Positions 34,901 to 46,165 of a stretch of DNA of 64,000 nt are shown here, piece after piece. The notes beneath the pieces are model-generated. The model saw nothing but the letters and a program-made list of their open reading frames with translations. It searched no databases and was not told where the DNA came from. The stretch's first letter is position 1. Each line of letters opens with the position of its first letter. The DNA is taken from NCBI GenBank assembly GCA_003254925.1, contig QANZ01052889.1, positions 19,720 to 83,719 of the forward strand, read 5' to 3'. A program made the translations under genes and the position numbers. The DNA is from Chamaecrista fasciculata. Its lineage: Eukaryota; Streptophyta; Magnoliopsida; Fabales; Fabaceae.

Positions 34901-37900
34901 ACAACGAAAGGCCAAAACAGAATTGAAGACCAGCCTATTATCTTCCAATTACAGCTGTTAGGCCTCTCGTAGAATTATATGTACAAGGAAAGACTGTTAG
35001 CAGCACGTCCACTACACTTTTGCACTACTATTGCACTATGTTATCATATATATAGGTGTGTATAAAGCCACAGAAGGTTTTGGCAATCTTATTGAAAGTA
35101 CCGCAATATTATCTTACAAATGCAATGATTTATATTATGATTTGCCTTACATGGTAAATCGAGTTCAACCTTCTATGAGATTGACTTGGCCAGACAAACC
35201 AATTGTCCATAGGGAGGTTAAAGATTGACAATTAGAAGACAGGCGTGTATACGAGTGAAAAATATAGATGCAATTGTGACAACAACAATAATGAAACAAT
35301 AAGATACGTTCTAGTGCATCCTTGTTCTTAAACTGAGCTTTACACTATCAGAGATGATGCATACTTTTATGCTTATGTCTCCTACACACAAGACATAATG
35401 GAAACATAACACTTTTCTTAATGAAATCTACAGAAAGATCTCTTTTAAAAGTATCTTCTGCATAGGAGAACTAGCTAGTATTCTGTAAATGACAAATATA
35501 CTGTACATCCTTCTTTTGTGGTTATAGGAAAGTTCTTCCATGTAAGGACAAAACAATCAAGAAATTGCGAATTACAATTACCAGATAATTCCTTCAGAAA
35601 TGGTGCTTAACCCAAAGGATAAAGTTTTACCAAGATCAGATTGGAAAAATGCCTTTTAGAAGGGTGATGCTCAAGTTACTCCAAACTATCCAATTTAGGT
35701 TAGTACAATGATTCTTTATACATGGTGAAAGCACACATGGTTGTTAATGTTCAAGTTTTATGCATGGGATGGGACAAAGAAATCACTGGTACAATAGAAA
35801 GGCCCAATGCCACAAGCTGAAACATTTAAAGTCACTTCAAGAGGCAAAACAGGACAAAGCATTGCACATACCTTTTCTCAAATGAGTCAACCATATATGG
35901 AAATTTCGGTTGTATGCCAGTTACTCTCCGCAACAACCTATTACCAAGGAGTACTTTGTCAACAGTATAATGGAACTGTAGTTCTGCAGCCTTTGAAATA
36001 ACACTTAGCGGTATACTAGGATGGCCTGTTTCGTCTAATACTTCCTGAACCTGTCGGGAAAATCAGCAAGATGTAGCCCAAATTTACAATATATAAGAAA
36101 ATATCAGACATATATCAACACAAAATATTTTCTTCTGTGATAACAGAGGAGTGAAAGCAGAAGAACATAGAAACAAATAATCTTCCAGAACAAATCAAAA
36201 GGCAGCTCAATCAAAGCTTTTATCAAACATATTAGTGATATCTTCTGTACCTAAGTTCCTAAATCATTATCCATTATTTGAACTTCAAATAAATTTGAAA
36301 ACTTATCAGTTAGTTCCATATTCAAGAATGTCAGAACAGTCAAAATAGCAACAGATTCTCATTCCAAGCTACTGATACTTTTCTTTCTTTAACAAGCTTT
36401 CATAAAATAAGAAAAATATTCATGAAACCGTTCATACCTCTGGAGGCTCAAATACACTATCTCCCATCTCTTCAATCACGTCTGCTGCCCAGTTATCATC
36501 TATCACATCCCGTCGACGTTGCATGTGCCGAGTTTGGATTAAAGAATGGAAATGTTGATCAACTGATTCTTCAAGAATGTTATCAAGTATTTTTTTATCG
36601 AAGAAGTACGGAGTATACCTAGTGAAACAAAGAGTAAGATTGTAAGTGTAGTACATTGTGTTATATGATTCAAAAAAAAATACTTCGTTTGATCATAAGA
36701 CCAAATTACAGCAGAGGAACATAATGAAATCAATAATCAAAAGCACACCCAAGCCCTAACACGCAAAAGAAAACTATGAATCAATGTATTTATTACTATA
36801 AAAGACAAAAAAGCACCAATAAAGATGAAAAGAGATCACAATAAGCACTAAAATTAACAGAGGAACCTAATAGTAGTAAAAGTCTAAATTTGGAGGGAAT
36901 CTGAGACAAGTATTTTTAAATCAATTTTTAATGAAATAATATGAAGATTCCAAAGTGTAGGCTGAGATAATTCCGTGAATATTATTAAATAAAGACTACC
37001 CTATATATACACAAAATAGAGATACTGAATAGATACTAAATAGAGATACTAACTAACCCCTTAATATTAGGATCCTAACTAATCCCTATAAATCAGAAAT
37101 ATAATAATAGATATATCCTCCTAACTATACTCATAATCCTAAAGGAAATAAGCACATGGAGAAATATTCACAATAGTAGCACTATGCAAGGGAATTGAAC
37201 ACGTGAAGTAATATTCACATTTACAGAACTATGGAAATTTAGATATATCAATGCAATAGAAATCCAAATTTATCATTTGACTAATTATCTGAAAAGTACA
37301 CTTATAAATTACCATATAAAATGAGAAAAATGAGAAAAGCGCACCATTTAATCCCATCTGTAGTTGCTATGGCAATTTCCAAGTTCTGCGCACTAAAAAC
37401 AGGTACTCCATCCACCTTTTTACCAACATCATTTTGTGGCATTGTCTTTAGAAGTTTATTGGCTGCCTTGACCTGTTGAAAAGTAATGATAAAATAAAAA
37501 GAATAAATGTTAAAAATATGTTGGATATGCAACCGCATTAAGTAAATTATACCTGCTTTTCATTAGGCACAAACTGGAACTGATGAGGCTTATCCTGCAA
37601 GAAAAGTAGCGAGAAATGTTAAAAACAAACTCAGACAAAAATGAATAACAGGAAGAAATGTTAAAATGACAAACTTTGTAGTTAGACTTGTTTGGACTAA
37701 AGATTATGCAGTTGCCAGCATTGTTATGTCTTAACAACCAGATCAGAAACAGGGAATATAACTTTAAATATGCCTACTCAAAAACTTGAAATTGACAGAG
37801 TATACAGTTTTTGCCAAATATTAAACTTAATTAGTTTCTGCATCAATTGATTCACATCTAATCAATTTGAACAGTTTTCTTAACCTTATTTAACCTAACC

Positions 37901-40248
37901 ACTTAATCTCATTCAATAGAAATATATAAACAATTGAAAACCACTTTGGCAGCTAACCTATGTGAGACTTTTCAAGGGTATCAATCTCTATGTATAATAA
38001 TATAATTAGTTCCAAACATAAAAAAATGGGAAAGATCAGAACCGCCAATTTGCCTTAGGTATAGACTGCAGTTGCACAAGTTTTACTGATCAGAAAAAAA
38101 AGGCATTTACACATCATTATCTATTCAAACATAAATTTGAAGTGCTAACAGAGAATACTAAGTAGGAGAAAAATCCATAGATTATAAAAAAAATATACTG
38201 GAATTGATATCCCAACTATAATCATTAAGATGAATTCATAGAAAGCAAAAGCTGTGGAAAAAGTCAGCAATACCTTGAAATGCTCATATGCTAGATCAAG
38301 TCGACAAGCACCCACTACACCACTAGGAATATTGAGCCTTTTGACATATGAAACTATGAGACCACAAGAGAAATCAGAATTCAGCAGTCACCAAGTAAGT
38401 ATCAAAAATCAGATATCCATTCACCAGACTGTATAAGGATAAGAAAACATATAATGGAGATGCAGGGAGCATCATGTCAAAAAAATGTGAAATAACCAAC
38501 ATCAGTTACTACAGCCAGACATTTGCGCAATCATGAATTAATGACTGATCAAGAAAAGTAAGATCATACGCACATACAATAAGAGAAAGCTAGAGCAGAT
38601 TAACCTTTCCAAGTATTTTATCAAAAACAATGATTACACAGGATGTATACTAAGAACATCAATCAAAGTAAACTTGAACTGGGTGAAAATTAAAAACACA
38701 TTAATAAATCAGCAACATTCAAGATTACAAAAGACCACAACAAAACGACAGAGGTACTATGGAGCTAACCTGCATCTCCTAGATCAATAAAAAAACGAAA
38801 TACAGGGCCATTCCTCTCACTCTTGGTGATTGAGGCGAACATTTTTTTCAGCCATTCAGGTGTTCTGCAAATAAAAGATAACAGTTAAAGTAACATGTTC
38901 CCAGAAGTAGGCTGTCCAAAAATGTGTACTTCTAATATTTACAGTCAAGTCTTAGGCAGTGGATGCTTTTTCAACATTTAGCGTTGAATCATCATTTTTG
39001 ACTAATTGGTTTCCTCACTATTTTACTTCAACAACATAGTTCAAATAACACACATCCAAATTTTCACAAGTAGTTTGCAGACAACTCTTAATAAAGAAAA
39101 AAATAGGGCCAATACATTGACACCATATTCTGATCTTATTCATCGGTCTAAAACTTCATATATGGTGCAGTTAAAGTTATAATAGACAATTGGAAAAAGC
39201 ACCTTTTTCGTCGTGAGACTTGACATCAATTTTCAATTTTGTCCCCAATGTTTGTTTACTGTCAATTTTGTTCCAAAGTTTCACATTTGGTCGATTTCAT
39301 TCTTTGATTAACTTCTTTCAATAAATTAACGACATACTTCATAATGAGTTAGGATTTAAGTTTCTTTTTTTACCAACTCTATATTATATGTTATTAGCCA
39401 TGTAGAATTTGTCATTGATATTTGGTTAAAATTACAACACAGGGTAAAATCAATCAAAACATGAAGCTTTATGGACAATAGAAAATTGATGGTAACCAAC
39501 AAGTGTTTCGTGCAATGATAGACGAGTTGCATCCTAGGTTGAGAGACCTATGTTTGAGCATCGGAGTCGACATTGTTGGGAGAGCTTTAAATGTTTGCTC
39601 CCCGCCGAATAAAATTAGTTTTTGCCTAGACCGTTACATGGATACGTGGGAAAACCATGGTTATACAAAAGAAAAAAAAAATTGATGGTACAAAAAGAGT
39701 GCTTTTGCCTAGACAATTTATATCCATAATCTCAGTACCTTTTAACCAACAAATACAACTGTATGTTTCGGCATAGTTAAATTGAATTAAACACAAATGA
39801 AAACGAACCTGTTGGATATAAAGGGGATGTCAAAGTGGGTAGAAACGGCCATGAGTCCAGTACCAGAAAGGTCACACATGCTGAAAACCTGACCCACGAA
39901 GGCTGGTCCTCCACCCTTCTTATTCGAATTCAAGCCAGAAACCCTAACTGTCGAGGGGAATCCCGAGTTGGACTCGGCCGAAGAATTGATTGCGGAATTG
40001 GAAGAAGAGGAGAGCGAGTCATACTGAGTCGAGTTAAAAGGAGGTTTTGGGGAGGAATCGGCGAATTTAAGAGGGAAGCAAACTCTGGAGGGCGAAATTG
40101 GGATGGTGCTAGATGATTGTAGTAAAGACGAAGAAGAAGACGAAGCTTTCAGGGGATTGAAGAGAGAAACGACGTTAGAAGCTGTGGAATTAAAGAAGTT
40201 GAAGAGATTATTATTGTGGTTTCGGTCCGATTCAGATGGCAAAGCCAT
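31997..40248 (-). CDS. Tic22-like family protein, eight exons
   Basis: Tic22 proteins act in the chloroplast intermembrane space during protein import; this is a longer relative and its own role is less certain. The exons are 40248-39809, 38864-38770, 38353-38274, 37594-37553, 37472-37345, 36618-36438, 36050-35872 and 32510-31997. All introns are GT-AG, frame is kept throughout, and the product is 552 residues. An in-frame TGA 24 bases upstream supports the start. Residues 1-100 are rich in Ser, Asn and Pro, compatible with a plastid leader. The body has MFASITKSERNGPVFRFFID, then SYVKRLNIPSGVVGACRLDL, then the Tic22-type turn KVDGVPVFSAQNLEIAI. The tail carries VDDRDPLFVANVGDYYSG, which I associate with the Arabidopsis Tic22-like branch separate from Tic22-III/IV. 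The last intron is 3.36 kb and holds a foldback element; intron 1 holds a MULE. Family is likely and structure is strong. Confidence 0.86.
32530..33883. mobile_element. 1.35-kb foldback element, copy 2, in Tic22-like intron 7
   Basis: The outer parts match copy 1 at 4425-5822 almost base for base, with the same AAGG...CCTT ends and GATTATAATC palindromes. A 3-bp repeat, ATT, flanks it at 32527-32529 and 33884-33886. The core (about 32870-33360) differs from copy 1 and is AG-rich. It starts only 20 bp upstream (in transcript sense) of the acceptor of the last exon, inside the intron, so it could influence splicing. Confidence 0.82.
39192..39709. mobile_element. MULE in Tic22-like intron 1
   Basis: GGAAAAAGCACCTTTTTCG is mirrored by AAAAAGAGTGCTTTTGCC. 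A perfect 9-bp duplication, TAGACAATT, lies at 39183-39191 and 39710-39718. It carries a poly(A)-tailed insert. Confidence 0.85.
39495..39677 (+). mobile_element. short poly(A)-tailed retroposon inside a MULE
   Basis: About 180 bp of unique, more GC-rich sequence ends in AAAAGAAAAAA. It is bounded by a 13-bp direct repeat, AAAATTGATGGTA, at 39482-39494 and 39678-39690. A 3' A-tail with a long target duplication is the signature of LINE-driven retroposition. A frame of about 55 codons runs through it, but I do not recognise it. It could be a 5'-truncated LINE, a SINE or a processed transcript piece. Confidence 0.65.
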
Positions 40249-40490
40249 ACATACAAATTTACAGTGGAATCAGAATCTGGGTATGTGTGTTATCTCAGAG
40301 TTTGGAGATGGTGGTGGTGACTGGTGAGGAAGAAGTCGAAAGGCTCAAATAGGATTTTTTTCACCAAGTCATCAGAAAAGGAGACGGTAATGAGAGCATT
40401 TATAAACTTTTCTCTTGGGCAAAAGAAAAAATAAATTTAGAAAAAGAAAAGTGAAATAAAATTGTTTGGATAATGGATATATAAAAAAAA

Positions 40491-41140
40491 GGCTTAAGTG
40501 CACTTTTGGTCCCAATACTATGACTAAGGTTTCAATTTGGTCCCATAACTATTTTTGTTGCAGATTTGGTCCCAAACCTTCGCAAAAAGTTTCACCGTTA
40601 GTCCCCTGGTCACTTCCGTCCAATTTTCGCCGTTAAGTGTGACGTGGCAGTCTGACTGGGATGCTGACGTGGCAAAATCAAATGAGATGGAGTAAGTTAG
40701 GATCAATATGTAACATTTCATAACTTCTCTGGACTGAACGCATAATTNNNNNNNNNNNNNNNNNNNNNNNNNNNNNNNNNNNNNNNNNNNNNNNNNNNNN
40801 NNNNNNNNNNNNNNNNNNNNNNNNNNNNNNNNNNNNNNNNNNNNNNNNNNNNNNNNNNNNNNNNNNNNNNNNNNNNNNNNNNNNNNNNNNNNTTCAGTCC
40901 AGAGAAGTTATGAAATGTTACATATTGATCCTAACTTACTCCATCTCATTTGATTTTGCCACGTCAGCATCCCAGTCAGACTGCCACGTCACACTTAACG
41001 GCGAAAATTGGACGGAAGTGACCAGGGGACTAACGGTGAAACTTTTTGCGAAGGTTTGGGACCAAATCTGCAACAAAAATAGTTATGGGACCAAATTGAA
41101 ACCTTAGTCATAGTATTGGGACCAAAAGTGCACTTAAGCC
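40491..41140. mobile_element. MULE with identical arms, about 240 bp upstream of Tic22-like start
   Basis: The arms 40491-40747 and 40893-41140 show no difference by eye over about 248 bp. The flanks are TAAAAAAAA on both sides (40482-40490, 41141-41149). Positions 40748-40892 are N. Both arms therefore encode the same 65-codon frame in opposite orientation, which is not a gene. Confidence 0.9.
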
Positions 41141-41497
41141 TAAAAAAAATGATATATAAAATAAGGGTTAGAGCAATGGATATCTATTTTTTGTATGTGC
41201 GAATTTAAATTATATATTTTAACTATTTATCCGGTATTAAAAAGGTATAGATATCATGTCGAACATCCTTAATAGATTGAACTTAGTCAACTATAATTAT
41301 AATATAATAATATTTATTATTATTATCTAGTGTATTAATTAATTGTTTATTAGATAATAGGAATGTGAAGATATATTTGTAAGAAAATTCTATTCAAATA
41401 TTAATATTGAATTATTTAAAAAAGATTTTATCATATAATTATTTATTAGACCACCCCACTATCTTACACCATCATATAATAATAACACACATGTATG

Positions 41498-41935
41498 TAA
41501 GGGTGTTAAAATAGGCCTAGGTCCGCGGGCCTCGCCCAGCCAGCCCTCTAAATGGACGAGCTTGGGCATAAAAAAATATACCCGTTTAAAAAAGGCTTAC
41601 ATGGGGTGGCCTGTTTAAAGAGCATGGGCGGGCCGGCTCGCAAGCCATGCACATATTTTTGAAATTTTATAAATATAATTTTTAAAATAAAAATAATTTT
41701 ATATATATTTTATTTAATTATAGAATTAAATAATTATGTAATAAAATTAATATATAAATAAAATTAAAAATATTATTGTTAATTTATAAATTTGATTGTA
41801 TTTTTATTTATTTTACACTATATTATTATTTTTGTAATATATTTTAATTTAAAAAAAATTAAAAGTGTTGCCTGCGGGCCAACACGGGGCGGGCTTGGGC
41901 AGGCCCAGGCAGGGCAGCTCATTTTGACACCCCTA
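41498..41935. mobile_element. hAT-like MITE, GGGTGTTAAAATAGGCC family
   Basis: TAAGGGTGTTAAAATAGGCC is mirrored by CATTTTGACACCCCTA. A perfect 8-bp duplication, CATGTATG, lies at 41490-41497 and 41936-41943. The ends are GC-rich and the middle is very AT-rich. Confidence 0.88.
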
Positions 41936-42220
41936 CATGTATGTGAGAGTTTTTTTTCCTCTCTAGATAAAACTGAGAAACATCGGTGTGAATTCTTGAG
42001 AGAGTATTCTGATTTTGGAATTCAGAGGATCTCCGGTAGTCTTTTTCATTTTTCCTTCCGGTGACAATTGCTGTGTATTGCGAAAGTTCATGGATGTTCA
42101 TATTTGTGACTAAGACTTATCGTGGGTATCTTACACATACTATCCAGGTACTTCTGAAATCTTATCTATATAAGTAGACAAATAATATATTCGATACCTG
42201 ATACCATTATATTAAATATA

Positions 42221-42645
42221 GTGTAAATTACACTTTTTGTACCTTGTGGTTTGACCCTATTTTACTTTGGTACCCTGTGGTTTGAAACCTGACACTTTGG
42301 TACCCTGTGGTATTCTCCATTAACACTTTGGTAGCTTTTGGAGCTATTTTTGTAATTTTAACCATAACAAATTTTGCAAAAATTACATATTGACCCCAAT
42401 TTTTTTTAAAATTTTTTCATTTTAGTTCCTAGATAATATGTATCCAGGGACCTATTTGTAATTTTTTGAAAATTTTTTGGGGTCAATATGTAATTTTTGT
42501 AAAATTTGTTATGGTTAAAATAGCTCCAAAGGATACCAAAGTGTTAATGGAGTATACCACAGAGTACAAAAGTGTCAAGTTTCAAACCACAGGGTACCAA
42601 AGTGAAATAAGGTCAAACCACAAGGTATCAAAGTGTAATTTACCC
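42221..42645. mobile_element. MULE of the GGTACC-cadence type
   Basis: GTGTAAATTACACTTTTTGT is mirrored by CAAAGTGTAATTTACCC. The flanks TTAAATATA (42212-42220) and TTAAATATT (42646-42654) match at 8 of 9. TGGTACCCTGTGGTTT-type motifs repeat in both arms. Confidence 0.83.
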
Positions 42646-42654
42646 TTAAATATT

Positions 42655-44068
42655 ATATTTTAGCCTACCAAAAAAATATATAATATATTTTAATATATTA
42701 TATTATATATATGTATTATTACTAATATATATTAAAATATAGATTATTATAATTAAATATATTAAAAATATATGAAAATTTTATTTCAATATTTATAATT
42801 TTCAAAATGTATTACTAACGCTTTGCATGCCCGTTACGTAGAAGAACGATATATTTATAATTTTCAAAAATTTAAAAGGAGTTAATAATGAGAAAAAATA
42901 TTGAAGTTTTATTGATTATGGAGAGAGAGAAAAATTTACAATTTAAATTTTGAGATAAGAGAGGGAAAGAAGGAGAAAATTGTGGGATTATGGGGTGTGA
43001 TGTTAGTGGAATTTTATTTAATATTTACATAAATAGGTTATTTAGTTATTTTTAATACTTAGTATAATATATGTTTTCGGATGAAAACGACCACAAGTTC
43101 CCAAAAACATATAATATAGTATAGAATTATAGATAACATAGTATAGATTACATAATAAATATTGAATATGGAATATATATATATTTTTTGGCCAAATATT
43201 GGGTATAACTAAGTATTGAATATGGAATATTGGGTATAACTATATTAGTATCTAGTATTTAATATCTATTTTTCAAATATTTCGGATATCAGGGAGATTT
43301 AAATTAAAACAATATATTTTTTAAAAAGTTCGAATAAGATACAAGTAAATAATGATTCAGATGGATTTAAATTTGAATAGTACAACATTAAGTAGATACT
43401 AGATATTCATTGTCATTCCTAATAATTGTATTCTATAAAATAAAATATATGGTTATATATATATATGAAATGATTTTAAAATATTTATAAATCTAAAACA
43501 AATATTAGCATTATCTAAAATCTAGCAAATATAAGTCTTATGGGCCAATTGGTTTAAGAAAATGTTTTCTGTTTTTATTTTCTGTTTTTATTTTTGAAAT
43601 TCTATTTTAATTTAAAATTTTTCAATATTTAAGAAATATGCTTGTTTTATAAAATCAGAAAAACATTTTTATTCATATTTATTTATGTTAACTTGAATAA
43701 CACAAAATTTTATATGCTTTTAAGTTTGATTATTACCAAATGATGATATTAACATTATTAATTATTTTACTTTTGTATAAAATTACAAAATATCACAAGT
43801 TTGTTTTTAGAAATACTGGAAACGTCTTTTTTATGTTTTCTGTTTTCAGCCTGTTTCAGTAAATATTTCCAGAAAACGTTTTAAAAAAATGGCAAGACTT
43901 CGGTAAAGTTCTTTATATCTTTGCTATAAGGTTCCTCCATCAACATTTGACACGTGGCAAATATTTTATGTATGACCAATCATGGTAGAGAGAGAATATT
44001 AAGTACACTTTTTAGTCATTTAAAATGTCTTTGGATAAGATAATTTAGGAATTTACATTCTTTAATGA
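42655..44068. other. AT-rich intergenic stretch, no gene seen
   Basis: Only AT-rich sequence and short repeats such as GGAATATTGGGTATAACTA near 43195 and 43225. No gene or bounded element is supported. Confidence 0.5.
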
Positions 44069-44077
44069 ATCTATTTT

Positions 44078-44638
44078 GGCAAAAGACCCTTTCATACCTC
44101 TAATGTTTGCGGTGATTTTCAGTTATGCCCCTAACGTTTCATTTGTGTCAGTTGTGCCCCTAATATGAAACGTTAGTTTCAATTATGCCCCCAATTTTGA
44201 CTCAATGCTGATGTGTCAATTTTTTTTACTTGTGTGTTAATTTTTTTGTTCTGAATTGAATATGTGGCAAGATGACTGGATAAATAAAACATCCCTGATT
44301 TATTTTTTATCCACCATGGCATTTCCTACATGGTACAAGGCTTGCGAAGATGAAGATGAAGATGCCAAAAAAATTTTAGGGTAGTAATTTTTTAGTTTAG
44401 AGAATGTAAATCCACGTAGGAAATGTCATGGTGGATAAAAAATAAATCAGAGATATTTTATTTATCCAGTCATCTTGCCATATATTTAATTCATAACAAA
44501 AAATTAACACACAAGTAAAATTTGGAGCATAATTGAAATTAACGTTTCACATTGGGGGCACAACTGACACAAATGAAACGTTAGGGGCATAACTGAAAAT
44601 CACCGCAAACGATTAGGGACATGAAAGGATGTTTTTCC
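44078..44638. mobile_element. MULE, GGCAAAAGACCC family
   Basis: GGCAAAAGACCCTTTCATAC is mirrored by TGAAAGGATGTTTTTCC. A perfect 9-bp duplication, ATCTATTTT, lies at 44069-44077 and 44639-44647. The inner arms contain further inverted sequence (TATTTTTTATCCACCATG and its inverse). A worn GGTCC-rich fragment follows at about 45142-45422; the rest up to 45780 has nothing recognised. Confidence 0.85.
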
Positions 44639-45789
44639 ATCTATTTTTTAGCAGATTTTGCTCCCAACGCTAATAGGAGAGGAAATTTAGGAAGTGATCT
44701 TTTCAAATTTTTTGAATATTTAAAAACTGCCTTTTGAATTTGTCTTTTTCCTTTTAAATTTGGAAAAAGAAGTCATTAATTCATAGTATTTTTAAATTGA
44801 GATTATTCTAAAAGAAGCTAATAATTACTAATTTAAAAAAACTAATCTGATCGCAATAAAACATATCTTTATAATTTCTTTTTTATGCAATGGTTTAGAA
44901 ATCTTTAGCGATGCTTTTCACTGATTGGACCCATATGCAATTCATTAATTATGGTCAAAATATAATCTAACCAATACTTTATATATTTTAATAATTAAAC
45001 AAGTTATTTCACGATTCATTATAGAAATTAGTTCATGCACATGATTTTAATTTATCTAATTAATCATAGTTATATATATATATATAAGTTTATCGCAATT
45101 CATACAATACTGAATAATAAATTTAAACATATAAACATTTGAGGTCAAAGTTCAATTTTAGTTCCATAACTTTTACTTAGGTCTCAATTTGGTCCCATAT
45201 CTTTTGCTCAGGTTCCAGATTTGGTCTCGTATCACTTTTGGTCATGTTACAAAATTGATCTCATTGTTCGCAAAAAGTTCCATCGTTAGTCCTACCTGAT
45301 CCAAAGATATAAAACTAATTCTGCACCTTACCTAAAGATATTATATCAATTATGCAACATGACCAAAAGATATGAAACCGATTTTATATTTAGGATACGG
45401 GACCAAAAGTACTATACAGGACCAAATCTCCTTTATCACCTACCAAATAAGATCATCACATCGATAAAAGGATTCGAATTCTAGTCCTTATATAGAATAA
45501 GAACCCAAACCTTAACCAAATGTGTTACATCTTATGGTCAAGAGCGCATATATTCACACATATAGGAGATGAGATTGACAAAAAGCATTCAATGCCAGAT
45601 ATTATATATGACTTATATATGACTTATACCAACCCATGATGAACTCCCATTTTTCTAACATTATATATTAATTTATCAAAACACAAAACAAAAACATAAC
45701 AAGCAAAAAGACAAGACAAATGAAATTAGTATCCAAAAAAAAGAAAAGGAAATAACGACTAATGAAATTAGTAACAATGTTTCCTTCCT

Positions 45790-45911
45790 CTCCTTGTATT
45801 TCAACCCCATCTTCCTCTAGAGAGTATACCAGCCTCATTGCCCATTTGCTCAAACACATGGTTATAACAATCAGAGACAATTTCTTCATGCCCAGCAGCT
45901 TTGACAACACC
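45790..45911 (-). pseudogene. probable displaced C-terminal coding tail of MYB gene A
   Basis: Beyond the MULE that ends the present MYB A reading frame, the minus strand stays open for about 38 codons (NNGVVKAAGHEEIVSD, then CYNHVFEQMGNEAG) to a TGA. If the MULE and one target copy are removed on paper, the codon phase joins this stretch to the end of the MYB exon. This is inference: I cannot show that the sequence was ever translated, and an 81-codon frame also exists in another phase. Confidence 0.35.
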
Positions 45912-45920
45912 ATTATTAAG

Positions 45921-46165
45921 AGAGTAAACTAATAAGTTCATCTCTAAAAGATTATCAAATTAACAACTCGGTCCTTAAATGATTGAAATACACAGTTTAA
46001 TTTCAAAAAAAATCAAAACAGTATACTCATTAATTAGTCATTTTCATGAACTAAATAGTATATCATTTTAATCTTTCAAGACTTAAACAGTATACGTATT
46101 TCAATCTTCCAAGGACTCAATTATCAACTTGGTGATCTTTTAAGGGCCAAATTGTTAATTTACTC
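45921..46165. mobile_element. small MULE-type MITE that ends MYB gene A
   Basis: AGAGTAAACTAATAAGTTCA and the inverse AAATTGTTAATTTACTC mark the ends. The flanking 9-mers ATTATTAAG and GTTATCAAT agree at only 6 of 9, so the insertion is old. The last codon and the TAA of MYB A (46165-46160) lie in its right terminus. A related remnant lies at the same place behind MYB B (about 58310-58532), so the insertion likely predates the gene duplication. Confidence 0.75.

Noticed and set aside
40524..41107. Two identical 65-codon frames on opposite strands
   Set aside because: They are the same sequence in the two inverted arms of one MULE, not a gene pair.
45668..45913. 81-codon minus-strand frame beyond MYB A
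   Set aside because: It has no recognisable domain and runs into AT-rich sequence; the other phase fits better as the former MYB tail.
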